64,000 bases of DNA from Xanthomonas fragariae (lineage in GTDB: Bacteria > Pseudomonadota > Gammaproteobacteria > Xanthomonadales > Xanthomonadaceae): NCBI RefSeq assembly GCF_900183975.1, contig NZ_LT853882.1, positions 1,233,501 to 1,297,500 of the forward strand, given 5' to 3'. Every line of letters begins with the position of its first letter. The stretch's first letter is position 1. Under the pieces are notes generated by a model that was given only the letters and a program-made list of their open reading frames with translations, was not told where the DNA came from and searched no databases. Below are positions 19,580 to 27,359 of the stretch, one piece after another. Both the position numbers and the translations under genes were made by a program.

Positions 19580-20449
19580 TTAGAGTCCGGGCCTGATGAT
19601 ATCGGTGTTTGCCAGATGTTGGGCATAAGCGGCCGGCGTCATGCCGCCGATTGCTTTCTTGGGTCGGTCCTCGTTGTATTCACGTCGCCAACGTTCGATC
19701 TCGGTGCGTGCATGCAGCAACGTCGGGAACCAGTGTTCGTTGAGGCATTCGTCGCCTAGTCGGCCGTTGAACGATTCGACGTAGGCGTTCTGGTTCGGTT
19801 TGCCCGGCTGGATGAGCCGTAGCTGCACACCACGGGCGTGCGCCCAGGCGACCATCGCCCTGCCGCAAAACTCCTTGCCGTTGTGCCCCGAGGGCAGGCT
19901 TCGCGCTCGGTGCGGATCATCTGCGGCAGGCCACGGCTGTGTGCCAGTCGGTCCAGCACGCGCGCAACGCCGTGTCCCGAGATCGCGCGCTCCACGTCGA
20001 TGGCGACCGCTTCGTGGGTTGCGTAGTCCACGATCACCAGACACTTGATCACCCGGCCTTCGGCGGTGCGGTCGAACACGAAGTCCATCGACCACACCTG
20101 GTTGGCCTGCGATGGCCGCAGCAGCGGTTGACGCTCGCCCACCGGTACTTTTTTGCGCTTGGCGGCGCCGGACCTGCAGCTGCTGCTCGCGATACAACCG
20201 CTCCACACGCTTGTAGTTCACGACGCGTCCTTCCTGACGAAGTTTGAGATAGATCATCCCCACGCCATAGCGGCGATGGCGATGCGCCAGCGCAAGAATG
20301 CGCTCGCGTAGCTCAACGTTGCGGTCTTCGCGCGGGCAGTAGCGCAGCGCACTGGCGCTCATGCCGATCGCCGCCAAGGCGCGACGCTCGCTGGCACCGC
20401 ACCCGATCCACTCGCGCACCAGCGCACGACGCGCCGGTGCGCTCACCAC
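19580..20449 (-). pseudogene. IS407-like transposase OrfB, copy 1, open but scrambled
   Basis: The frame stays open for 289 aa, but the middle is wrong. After '…LYREQQLQVRRR' a +1 base near 20150-20170 shifts the frame. The 23-bp insertion at 19884-19906 shifts it back, so the C-terminal 'HNGKEFCGRAMVAWAHARG' and 'QNAYVESFNGRL' are read normally. The scrambled part covers the first catalytic Asp ('VWSMDFVFDRT' is present only in another frame), and the second Asp of 'TDNG' is lost. The product cannot be an active DDE enzyme. Confidence 0.85.
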
Positions 20450-20712
20450 TTTTTTCGCAGCGCATCCTTGATCAGGTCGTTCTCGAACAGCTGCTCGGCC
20501 AACAACTTCTTCAGCCGCGCGTTTTCGGACTCAAGGTCCTTGAGTCGCTTGGCATCGGGCACGCTCATCCCGCCGAACTTGCTGCGCCACAGGTAGTACG
20601 AGGCCTCACTGAAGCCATGGCGGCGGCACAGGTCTTTGATCGCCACGCCTGCTTCGGCCTCACGCAGGAAGCCAATGATCTGCTCTTCGGTAAAGCGCTT
20701 CTTCACGTCCAA
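20443..20712 (-). CDS. IS3-family (IS407-like) transposase OrfA, copy 1
   Basis: This 89-aa HTH protein (MDVKKRFTEEQIIGFLREAE…CRRHGFSEASYYLWRSKFGG) has a C-terminal leucine-rich coiled coil (LKDLESENARLKKLLAE). It binds the IS ends and supplies the N-terminus of the frameshift fusion. An A6G slippery run lies at its 3' end (20449-20455 on the - strand), overlapping the OrfB start. Confidence 0.93.
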   Translation of the reverse strand: MDVKKRFTEEQIIGFLREAEAGVAIKDLCRRHGFSEASYYLWRSKFGGMSVPDAKRLKDLESENARLKKLLAEQLFENDLIKDALRKKW

Positions 20713-20774
20713 TCTCCTCGGGGTAGGGAATTGGACTCCAAACTGAGGCGCTACTCAAAATCGGGGGGACGTCG

Positions 20775-21740
20775 GGCTTCAGCACGGCCAGCCAGCTGGT
20801 GTTCGGCCTGGAGCGCATCGCGGTGATCTGGATCGGCGCTAGGTTGGCGCTGGACAACGTGTTTTCGGTCGGCATGCTGGTGGCTTACCTTGCCTACAAG
20901 GACCAGTTCGCGATGCGTGTGAGCGGGTTAATCGACAAATGGATCGAGTTCCGCATGCTGCGCCTGCATGGCGAGCGGCTGGCCGATATCGTGCTGACCC
21001 CGCCGGAAGACCATCACGCGTTACCGCAAGCGCTGCCACCTGCCGAGCCAAGCATTGAGGTGGAAGAGCTGTCGTTTCGCTACGCCGACGGCGAGCCGTG
21101 GGTGGTCAAGGACTGCTGTTTCACGATTGCGCCAGGGGAATCTGTGGCCATCATTGGCGGGTCTGGTTGCGGCAAGACGACGCTGGTGAAGCTGTTGCTG
21201 GGTTTGCTCACGCCCAGCGCAGGTACGATCCGCATTGGTGGACACGATCTGCACAAGATCGGCCCGCGCACGGTTCGAAGTATGGTCGGTGCGGTGATGC
21301 AGGACGACCAGTTGTTCGCTGGAAGCATTGCCGACAACATCCGTTTCTTCCAGCCGGATTCGGATCAGGACAGGATCGAGGTGGCCGCGCGCCTGGCCGC
21401 CGTGCATGAGGAAATTGTCGCGATGCCGATGGGCTATCACAGTCTGATCGGCGACATGGGAAGCTCATTGTCTGGCGGTCAGAAGCAGCGGTTGATCCTG
21501 GCGCGTGCGCTGTATCGGCAACCGACGCTGCTCTTCCTCGATGAAGCCACCAGCCATCTGGATGTCACGCGCGAGCGCTTGGTCAACGAGGCGGTGAAGC
21601 ACTTGCAACTGACCAAGGTGATCATGGCGCACCGCTCTGAAACCATTGCCAGCGCCGACCGCGTCCTGGTGATGGAGCAGGGATGGATCGCGCAGGAGCT
21701 CAGGCCGCAGCGATGTCACATCTTGAAAATCAAGTCTTGA
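20775..21740 (+). pseudogene. Bacteriocin-type ABC exporter (CvaB/RaxB class), 5' part removed by the IS
   Basis: The frame enters directly from the IS end at 20775 (GFSTASQLVFGLERIAVIWIG). It contains the last transmembrane part and a complete ATP-binding domain: Walker A 'GGSGCGKTTL', signature 'LSGGQKQRLILARAL', Walker B 'LLFLDEATSHLD', and the switch His in 'IMAHRSE'. Intact relatives are about 700 aa with an N-terminal C39 peptidase that trims double-glycine leaders. Here the peptidase and most membrane helices are missing, so the protein cannot export. No intact membrane-fusion partner or microcin gene lies alongside. Confidence 0.85.
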
Positions 21741-21891
21741 TTGCTTGAGTACAGGCCACACGTGTCGATGCTCGATTTCCGAGCAGCTGCACGCCGTACT
21801 CATCTGCCCGGTTCACCATAAAACACGCCCAATCACGCAACCGGCGCCGACCAGGAGCCGACGCCTGTTGCGTGTCATCCAGTGGCAAGGA

Positions 21892-24561
21892 TCACTTCGG
21901 CAGCGGCGAGTGCCCCGAAATCGAAAACGCCACAGCTGCGCCAGCGGCGCCGGTGCCCGGTTGGCCGCCGCCTACAAACAGCGTGTAATTGCCCGCTTCT
22001 ACCGCACGCTGTCCGTTGCGATCCACATCGCTCAATGCACGCGCATCCAGGGTGAAGGTCAGCGTGCGTTGCTCGCCCGGTTGCAGATGCACACGCTGAA
22101 AGCCGACCAGGCTGCGCAACGGCGACTGCGGGCGATCCGGATAGTGCAGATACACCTGCGCCACTTCATCGCCGGCACGCATGCCGGTGTTGCGCAGGGT
22201 GGTGGTCACTTGCAGCGTGTTGCCTGCTTGCAGCGTGGTGGTGGACAACTGCGGCGCGCCGTACGCGAAGCTGGTGTAGCTCAAGCCATAGCCGAACGGA
22301 AACAGCGGCTCGCCCTTGAAGTAGCGATAGGTGCGGCCCTGCATGTCGTAGCTAACGTAGGGCGGCAGGTCCTTGGTGAAGCGATAGAACGTCACCGGCA
22401 GGCGCCCGCCGGGATTGTCGTCGCCGGCCAGCATGCGCGCGATCGCGGTACCGCCGGACTGGCCGGGGTACCACGCCGCCACGATGGCATCGGCGTGCGT
22501 TTTGGCCCAGTTCAACGCCACCGCACTGCCGCTCATCAGCACCACCACCAGCGGCTTGCCCGCGGCCTTGGCGCGTTCGAGCAGCGCTTGTTGCGGAGCG
22601 GGCAGGGCAATGTCGTTGCGGTCGCCGCCGTCGAAGCCGGGCACGTCGATGCGCAACTCTTCGCCTTCCACATCCGGCGACAGGCCGACGAAGGCCACCA
22701 CTGCGTCGGCTTGCGCCACGGCTTGCTCGGCCTCGGCCAATTGCGCTGCAGCCGGCGCCAACCATTCCAGACACACGCCCTGGTCTTGGCCGCGGTGTTC
22801 CATATCCAGGCGGATCTTGCGTGGGCGGGTGTTGTCGAAGTGCAGCACGGTCTCCACGCTGCGGCCATCGGCGTTGTGCATGCCGGGCGGCACATGCTTG
22901 TCTTCGGCATTGCCGGCGACCACCAACCTGTCGTCGATATAGAGCCGCACCGGATCGTGGCCGGCGCAATCGAAGCAGCGCGCCACGCGCACCGCCAACG
23001 TGTAATCGCCGGTACTCGGCGGCAGCAATTCGCCGCTCCAGCGCACCGCATAGCGATCGGCCGGCACACCCCTGGCTGGCGCGACCTGGTCCCAGTTGAA
23101 ACTCACCACGCGATCCTGCCGCACCACGCGCGCAGCGCCGGCCATATCGACATTGTCGAAATACTCGCCACGCAATCCCGGCTTGCCATCGCTGCGCAGC
23201 GCTGTTTCCGGAATCATGCCCGGCACGCCGGCTGCCAGCGGTGCACCTTGCGCATACCTCACCTGCTGCGCGCCGAAGCGCTGACGCAGCCCAAGCAGCG
23301 GCGTGACCGGCGTGGACGAGGTGCCCTGATAGTTGGCTTCCAATGCGGCCAAGGCATCGGCATCGGGGCCGATCGCCGCCAGCCGCGTGCCGGCTTGCAG
23401 CGGCAATGTCCCGGCATCGTTCTTGAGCAGTACGATCGACTCGGCGGCGGCCTGCAACGCCAGCGCACGATGTTCCGTGTTGTCTAGGTCTTTTGCGCCA
23501 AGCCGCGCATATGGATCTTTGCGCGGCGCTTCCAGTTCGCCCAGGCGATAGCGCGCGGCGAACAGGCGCACCAGCGATTGGTCCAGTAGGGCTTCGTCCA
23601 CTTCGCCCCGTTCGATCGCCGTGCCCAGTGCGCGATACGCGTAGCCGCAATTGAGATCGTGCCCGGCCTTGAGCGCGGCGGCCGAGGAGCCGGCATTGTC
23701 GGGGCGGAAATAGTGGAACTGGGTCATGTCGTCCACCGCATCGCAGTCGGACACCACAAAGCCCTTGAAGCCCCAATCGCCACGTACGCGGCCATTGAGC
23801 AGCCAGTCGGCCGCACACGCCGGTGTGCCATGCAGTGCGTTGTACGCGCACATCACCGCGCCAGCCTGGCCGTCCACAAGCGCGGCACGGAATGCGGGCG
23901 TATAGGTCGCTTCCACATCGTGCGGTGAGACGTCGACATCGAATCCGTGCCGGCCCGGTTCCGGCCCGCTGTGCACGGCGAGATGCTTGGGCGTGGCGAT
24001 CGTGCGTGGGTGATTAGGATCATCGCCCTGCAGTCCACGAATGAAGCCGATCGCCAATTGCCCGGTGAGGAACGGGTCTTCGCCATAGGTTTCCATGCCA
24101 CGGCCCCAGCGCGGGTCGCGGAAGATGTTGATGTTGGGCGACCAGATGGTCAGGCCCGCATAGCGCTTGTGGTCCTTGCCCGGGCCGCCGGCCTGATTGA
24201 ACTTGGCGCGCGCTTCGGTGGAGACCACCGTGCCCACCTGCTGCATCAGCGCGGTGTCCCAGCTCGCCGCCAGGCCAATCGCCTGCGGAAACACCGTCGC
24301 ATAGCCGTTGCGCGCGATACCGTGCAGGCCTTCGTTCCACCACTCGTAGGCAGGAATGCCCAGGCGCGGAAGTGCCGGCGCATCGTTCATCGCCTGCGCA
24401 ACTTTTTCCTCGCGGCTCATCTGCGCGACCAGCGCGGCGGCGCGTTGTTCCGGCATTTGGTTTCTGTTGTTTGCGGCGAATGCCGACGTGCCGATCAGCG
24501 GCAGACCAAGACCCAGGCTCAATGCAATGGCCAAACGGCATGGAAACACGGACAACGACAT
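21892..24561 (-). CDS. nixI: GH3 beta-glycosidase with PA14 insert, probable N-glycan beta-xylosidase
   Basis: This 889-aa retaining glycosidase should remove beta-1,2-xylose from the plant N-glycan core. The ATG at 24561 follows AGGAG and gives a signal peptide (MSLSVFPCRLAIALSLGLG). The GH3 N-domain has the Lys-His pair 'PKHLAVHSG' and the nucleophile Asp272 in 'GFVVSDCDAV'. A PA14 domain (about residues 470-600; 'RGEYFDNVDMAG…YIDDRLVV') is inserted in the second domain. A fibronectin-like C-terminus follows. Family and order match nixI of the X. campestris N-glycan cluster as I recall it. It is the last gene of the operon here, 80 bp after the GH2 gene. Confidence 0.88.
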   Translation of the reverse strand: MSLSVFPCRLAIALSLGLGLPLIGTSAFAANNRNQMPEQRAAALVAQMSREEKVAQAMNDAPALPRLGIPAYEWWNEGLHGIARNGYATVFPQAIGLAASWDTALMQQVGTVVSTEARAKFNQAGGPGKDHKRYAGLTIWSPNINIFRDPRWGRGMETYGEDPFLTGQLAIGFIRGLQGDDPNHPRTIATPKHLAVHSGPEPGRHGFDVDVSPHDVEATYTPAFRAALVDGQAGAVMCAYNALHGTPACAADWLLNGRVRGDWGFKGFVVSDCDAVDDMTQFHYFRPDNAGSSAAALKAGHDLNCGYAYRALGTAIERGEVDEALLDQSLVRLFAARYRLGELEAPRKDPYARLGAKDLDNTEHRALALQAAAESIVLLKNDAGTLPLQAGTRLAAIGPDADALAALEANYQGTSSTPVTPLLGLRQRFGAQQVRYAQGAPLAAGVPGMIPETALRSDGKPGLRGEYFDNVDMAGAARVVRQDRVVSFNWDQVAPARGVPADRYAVRWSGELLPPSTGDYTLAVRVARCFDCAGHDPVRLYIDDRLVVAGNAEDKHVPPGMHNADGRSVETVLHFDNTRPRKIRLDMEHRGQDQGVCLEWLAPAAAQLAEAEQAVAQADAVVAFVGLSPDVEGEELRIDVPGFDGGDRNDIALPAPQQALLERAKAAGKPLVVVLMSGSAVALNWAKTHADAIVAAWYPGQSGGTAIARMLAGDDNPGGRLPVTFYRFTKDLPPYVSYDMQGRTYRYFKGEPLFPFGYGLSYTSFAYGAPQLSTTTLQAGNTLQVTTTLRNTGMRAGDEVAQVYLHYPDRPQSPLRSLVGFQRVHLQPGEQRTLTFTLDARALSDVDRNGQRAVEAGNYTLFVGGGQPGTGAAGAAVAFSISGHSPLPK

Positions 24562-24641
24562 CGGTTTGCTCCTGCGCAACAGCATCGGCCGCCACGCGTT
24601 GTTCTTGGGTTACCCGCAATGATGCTGCGGGCAGTGACTTG

Positions 24642-27338
24642 CTATTGATCAATATGCAACGCTGGCGCCTCGTGCGGCGCACCGGCCAACGTGCTGGCCA
24701 GATCGCGTACCTGCAACGCGGACTGCAACTGCGTCAGCGCGGCCTTGCTGCTCACATGCACGGTCAACGGCTCGCCCGGCAGCAGGTCGAATGCGTTGTC
24801 CGACAGCGTGGCATCCATATCGCCAAACGACAGCCACACCTCGCGCGCCAGCGTGTTGCTGGACAACGTCAGCGCGTAGCCATCGCCATCGGCCCGCCAC
24901 TGGCTATCGATCTTCGCGCTTGGCAAGGCCAGCTGCTTGGCTGGTGCGAAGAACACCACGTTGCGCGACAGCAGCTTCGCGCCGTCGAACAACTCGAACA
25001 CGGCATACGCATGCTTCGGATCAGCGCTGCCCAGCAATTGCTTGTCGCTGAAATTGCCCACCTGCAGGCTGGCAAGCTGTTCGACGGTGGCGGTTGCCTC
25101 GCGCTTGCTCAGCACCTTGCCGTCCATGCTCAGCACACGCATGCGCCAGCGTGCGGCCAGCGGCGTGGTGCGATCGGAGACCAGCGAGATCTCGGTCCGA
25201 CCCTGGTCGTTACGCAACGCGGCGATCATTTCCGGTGCGTAGAAACGGCGCGCGTGATAGTGCAGCGCCTTCCAGCGGCCGTAGTAATCCACGCTCGACC
25301 ACGACGCACCCGGCCATACATCGTTGAGCTGCCAGTACAGCGAACCCATCGATTGCGGACGCGAAGCGCGCAGATGCGAGGCGGCCAGGTTAATGCCTTC
25401 GGCCTGCATCAGCTGGCTCAGGTAGACGAAGCTTTCAAAATCCTTGGGCTCGCCGAATTCGCGGCGGATATACAGCATCAGCCGCTCGTTGCCGTTGCCC
25501 TTGTCGAACTTCTGATGCACGCGCATCACCGGTGATTCCGGATCCATGTCGCCCGGTTGCGCGAAGGCGCGCTCGGTGCGCATGTCCGGGAACGACTGCA
25601 AGCCATATTCGGACATGAAGCGCGGGGTGACGTTGAGGTAGTCGGTGACCGGCAGCGCTGGGCCGCCCCATACCTTCCAGTAATGCATATCGCCATCGTT
25701 GGCCTGGTCGGCGGCACCATCGAAATTGGTGCCTGGCGACGTGGCCCAGTACGGTACGTCGCTATCGTAGGTGGCCACCACTTCGCGGAACACGGTACCG
25801 AACAAGGTGGTCATGCCGCGCTCGATGCGGCTGCGTTCTTCCGGGTCCAACGACTGCTTGAACTTCACCCGGTCGCCCCAGTTTTCCCATCCGGTCTGTA
25901 CTTCGTTGTTGCCGCACCACAGCACGATACTGGGATGGTCGCGCAGCCGCTTGACCTGTTCGATCGCCTCCTGGCGGGTGTTCTCGCGGAACTCCACGTC
26001 GTACGGTGGCACTGCTCCGCCGAACATGAAGTCCTGCCAGATCATGATGCCCAGTTGGTCGGCCACGTCGTAGAAATAGTCGTCCTGATAATGCCCGCCG
26101 CCCCACATGCGCAGCATGTTCATGTTGGCATCGCGGGCGTCCTGCAAGGTGCTACGCATGCGCTCCCGGCTCACGCGCGCGGGGAACGCATCCAGCGGAA
26201 TCAGGTCGGCCCCCTTGGCGAAGATCGGGATGCCGTTGATCACGATCTCCATACTCTTGCCGAATTGATCTTTCTCGCGACGCAGCTGCACCGAACGCAG
26301 GCCGGTGATGCGCTTGATCTGCTGGCTGTCGCCGTCGGCATCGCGCACGCTGGCCACAAAGGTGTAGCGGTCCTGCGCGCCGTAGCCGGCCGGAAACCAG
26401 CGCTTGGGCTTTGCGATACGCACCGGCAGATCGATGCGGTTGTGACCCGGATCGACCACCGCCTGCTGCGTGAACTGGCCCACCGGCTGCCCATCTGGGC
26501 CGAGCATATCCAGCGTCACCTGCACCGGGCCGCTGCGGCCGGCTTGCAGCTCCAGCTGCGCCTGCAACTGCGCGCTGTCGGCATCCACGCGTTGCTGGGC
26601 AATATGCAGCCCATCCACGCGCACGGCATCCCAGGTTTCTACGCGCACGTCTTTCCAGATGCCGGCGTTGACGATGCGCGGGCCCCAATCCCAGCCGAAG
26701 TTGTACGGCGCCTTGCGGACATACGTGGAGCTGTGACGCGCCTGGGGCTCGTCGCCGAACGCCGAATCGTAGGCACCGGGAAGCGCGTACGGCTGCTTGG
26801 CCAACCATGGCTGGATCTTCTTGATCGGCGAGAACAGCTTGACTTCAAGCACGTTGTCGCCGCGCTTGAGCAATGATTTTGCATCCACCCGCCACTGCCG
26901 GAACATGTTGTCGGCGCTGAGCAGTTTCTTGCCGTTGAGGGTGACCTCGGCAAACGTATCCAGGCCATCGAACACCAGCTCCACATGCGCGCGTTCGAGC
27001 GTGGCCGCATCCATGTTGAAGCGGGTCTGGTACTGCCAATCGCTCAGGCCCACCCACTGGATCTTGCCTTCGTTATCGCGATAGAACGGGTCCGGCACGA
27101 TCTTGGCGGCGATCAGATCGGTCTGCACTGCGCCCGGTACCTGCGCCGGCAACCATGCCGCGGCCTTGGGATAGGATTTTGCCTGCGCCTGGCCCGGCAC
27201 CAGCCGCACCTGCCAGCCTCTGTCCAGGGTCACCGCTGTGGGCGCCGCCGCCCAGACCTGCGAGATGGCGGCGGCGAAGGCCAGGGCCATCCCAAGACAG
27301 GCGGGGGCGGGAACAAAACGACGGCGGGACAGGTGCAT
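24642..27338 (-). CDS. nixH: GH2 beta-mannosidase of the N-glycan operon
   Basis: This 898-aa exo-beta-mannosidase would cleave the core Man-beta-1,4-GlcNAc bond. A signal peptide lies at residues 1-30 (…CLGMALAFAAAISQVWA). The jelly-roll sugar-binding domain at about 35-220 carries 'YGWDWGPRI'-type residues (here NFGWDWGPR), a hallmark of GH2 mannosidases. An Ig-like domain follows, and then the TIM barrel with acid/base Glu in 'WCGNNEVQTGW' and nucleophile Glu in 'RFMSEYGLQSFP'. The start at 27338 has AAGGAGAGT upstream. It lies only 21 bp after the GH20 stop, so the two are co-transcribed. Confidence 0.92.
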   Translation of the reverse strand: MHLSRRRFVPAPACLGMALAFAAAISQVWAAAPTAVTLDRGWQVRLVPGQAQAKSYPKAAAWLPAQVPGAVQTDLIAAKIVPDPFYRDNEGKIQWVGLSDWQYQTRFNMDAATLERAHVELVFDGLDTFAEVTLNGKKLLSADNMFRQWRVDAKSLLKRGDNVLEVKLFSPIKKIQPWLAKQPYALPGAYDSAFGDEPQARHSSTYVRKAPYNFGWDWGPRIVNAGIWKDVRVETWDAVRVDGLHIAQQRVDADSAQLQAQLELQAGRSGPVQVTLDMLGPDGQPVGQFTQQAVVDPGHNRIDLPVRIAKPKRWFPAGYGAQDRYTFVASVRDADGDSQQIKRITGLRSVQLRREKDQFGKSMEIVINGIPIFAKGADLIPLDAFPARVSRERMRSTLQDARDANMNMLRMWGGGHYQDDYFYDVADQLGIMIWQDFMFGGAVPPYDVEFRENTRQEAIEQVKRLRDHPSIVLWCGNNEVQTGWENWGDRVKFKQSLDPEERSRIERGMTTLFGTVFREVVATYDSDVPYWATSPGTNFDGAADQANDGDMHYWKVWGGPALPVTDYLNVTPRFMSEYGLQSFPDMRTERAFAQPGDMDPESPVMRVHQKFDKGNGNERLMLYIRREFGEPKDFESFVYLSQLMQAEGINLAASHLRASRPQSMGSLYWQLNDVWPGASWSSVDYYGRWKALHYHARRFYAPEMIAALRNDQGRTEISLVSDRTTPLAARWRMRVLSMDGKVLSKREATATVEQLASLQVGNFSDKQLLGSADPKHAYAVFELFDGAKLLSRNVVFFAPAKQLALPSAKIDSQWRADGDGYALTLSSNTLAREVWLSFGDMDATLSDNAFDLLPGEPLTVHVSSKAALTQLQSALQVRDLASTLAGAPHEAPALHIDQ

Positions 27339-27359
27339 GCGTGACTCTCCTTGGACGGC

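Larger units (their letters stand above)
19548..20774 (-). mobile_element. IS407-like IS3-family element, copy 1 (about 1,227 bp)
   Basis: Both ends carry CGACGTCCCCCCG in inverted orientation (19548-19560 and the complement ending at 20774). A near-identical copy in the same orientation occurs at 43782-45007. OrfA is intact. OrfB carries a 23-bp insertion at the second catalytic Asp plus a single-base insertion. The element truncates an ABC exporter gene on its right. Confidence 0.92.

Noticed and set aside
20799..21740. Intact ABC transporter gene or raxB itself
   Set aside because: The frame opens directly from the IS with no start signal and lacks the peptidase and most membrane helices; no raxX, raxST or raxA neighbours are seen.
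21745..23487. Long + strand open frame opposite the GH3 gene
   Set aside because: His/Gln/Arg-rich translation without any family motif, typical antisense shadow of a high-GC gene.
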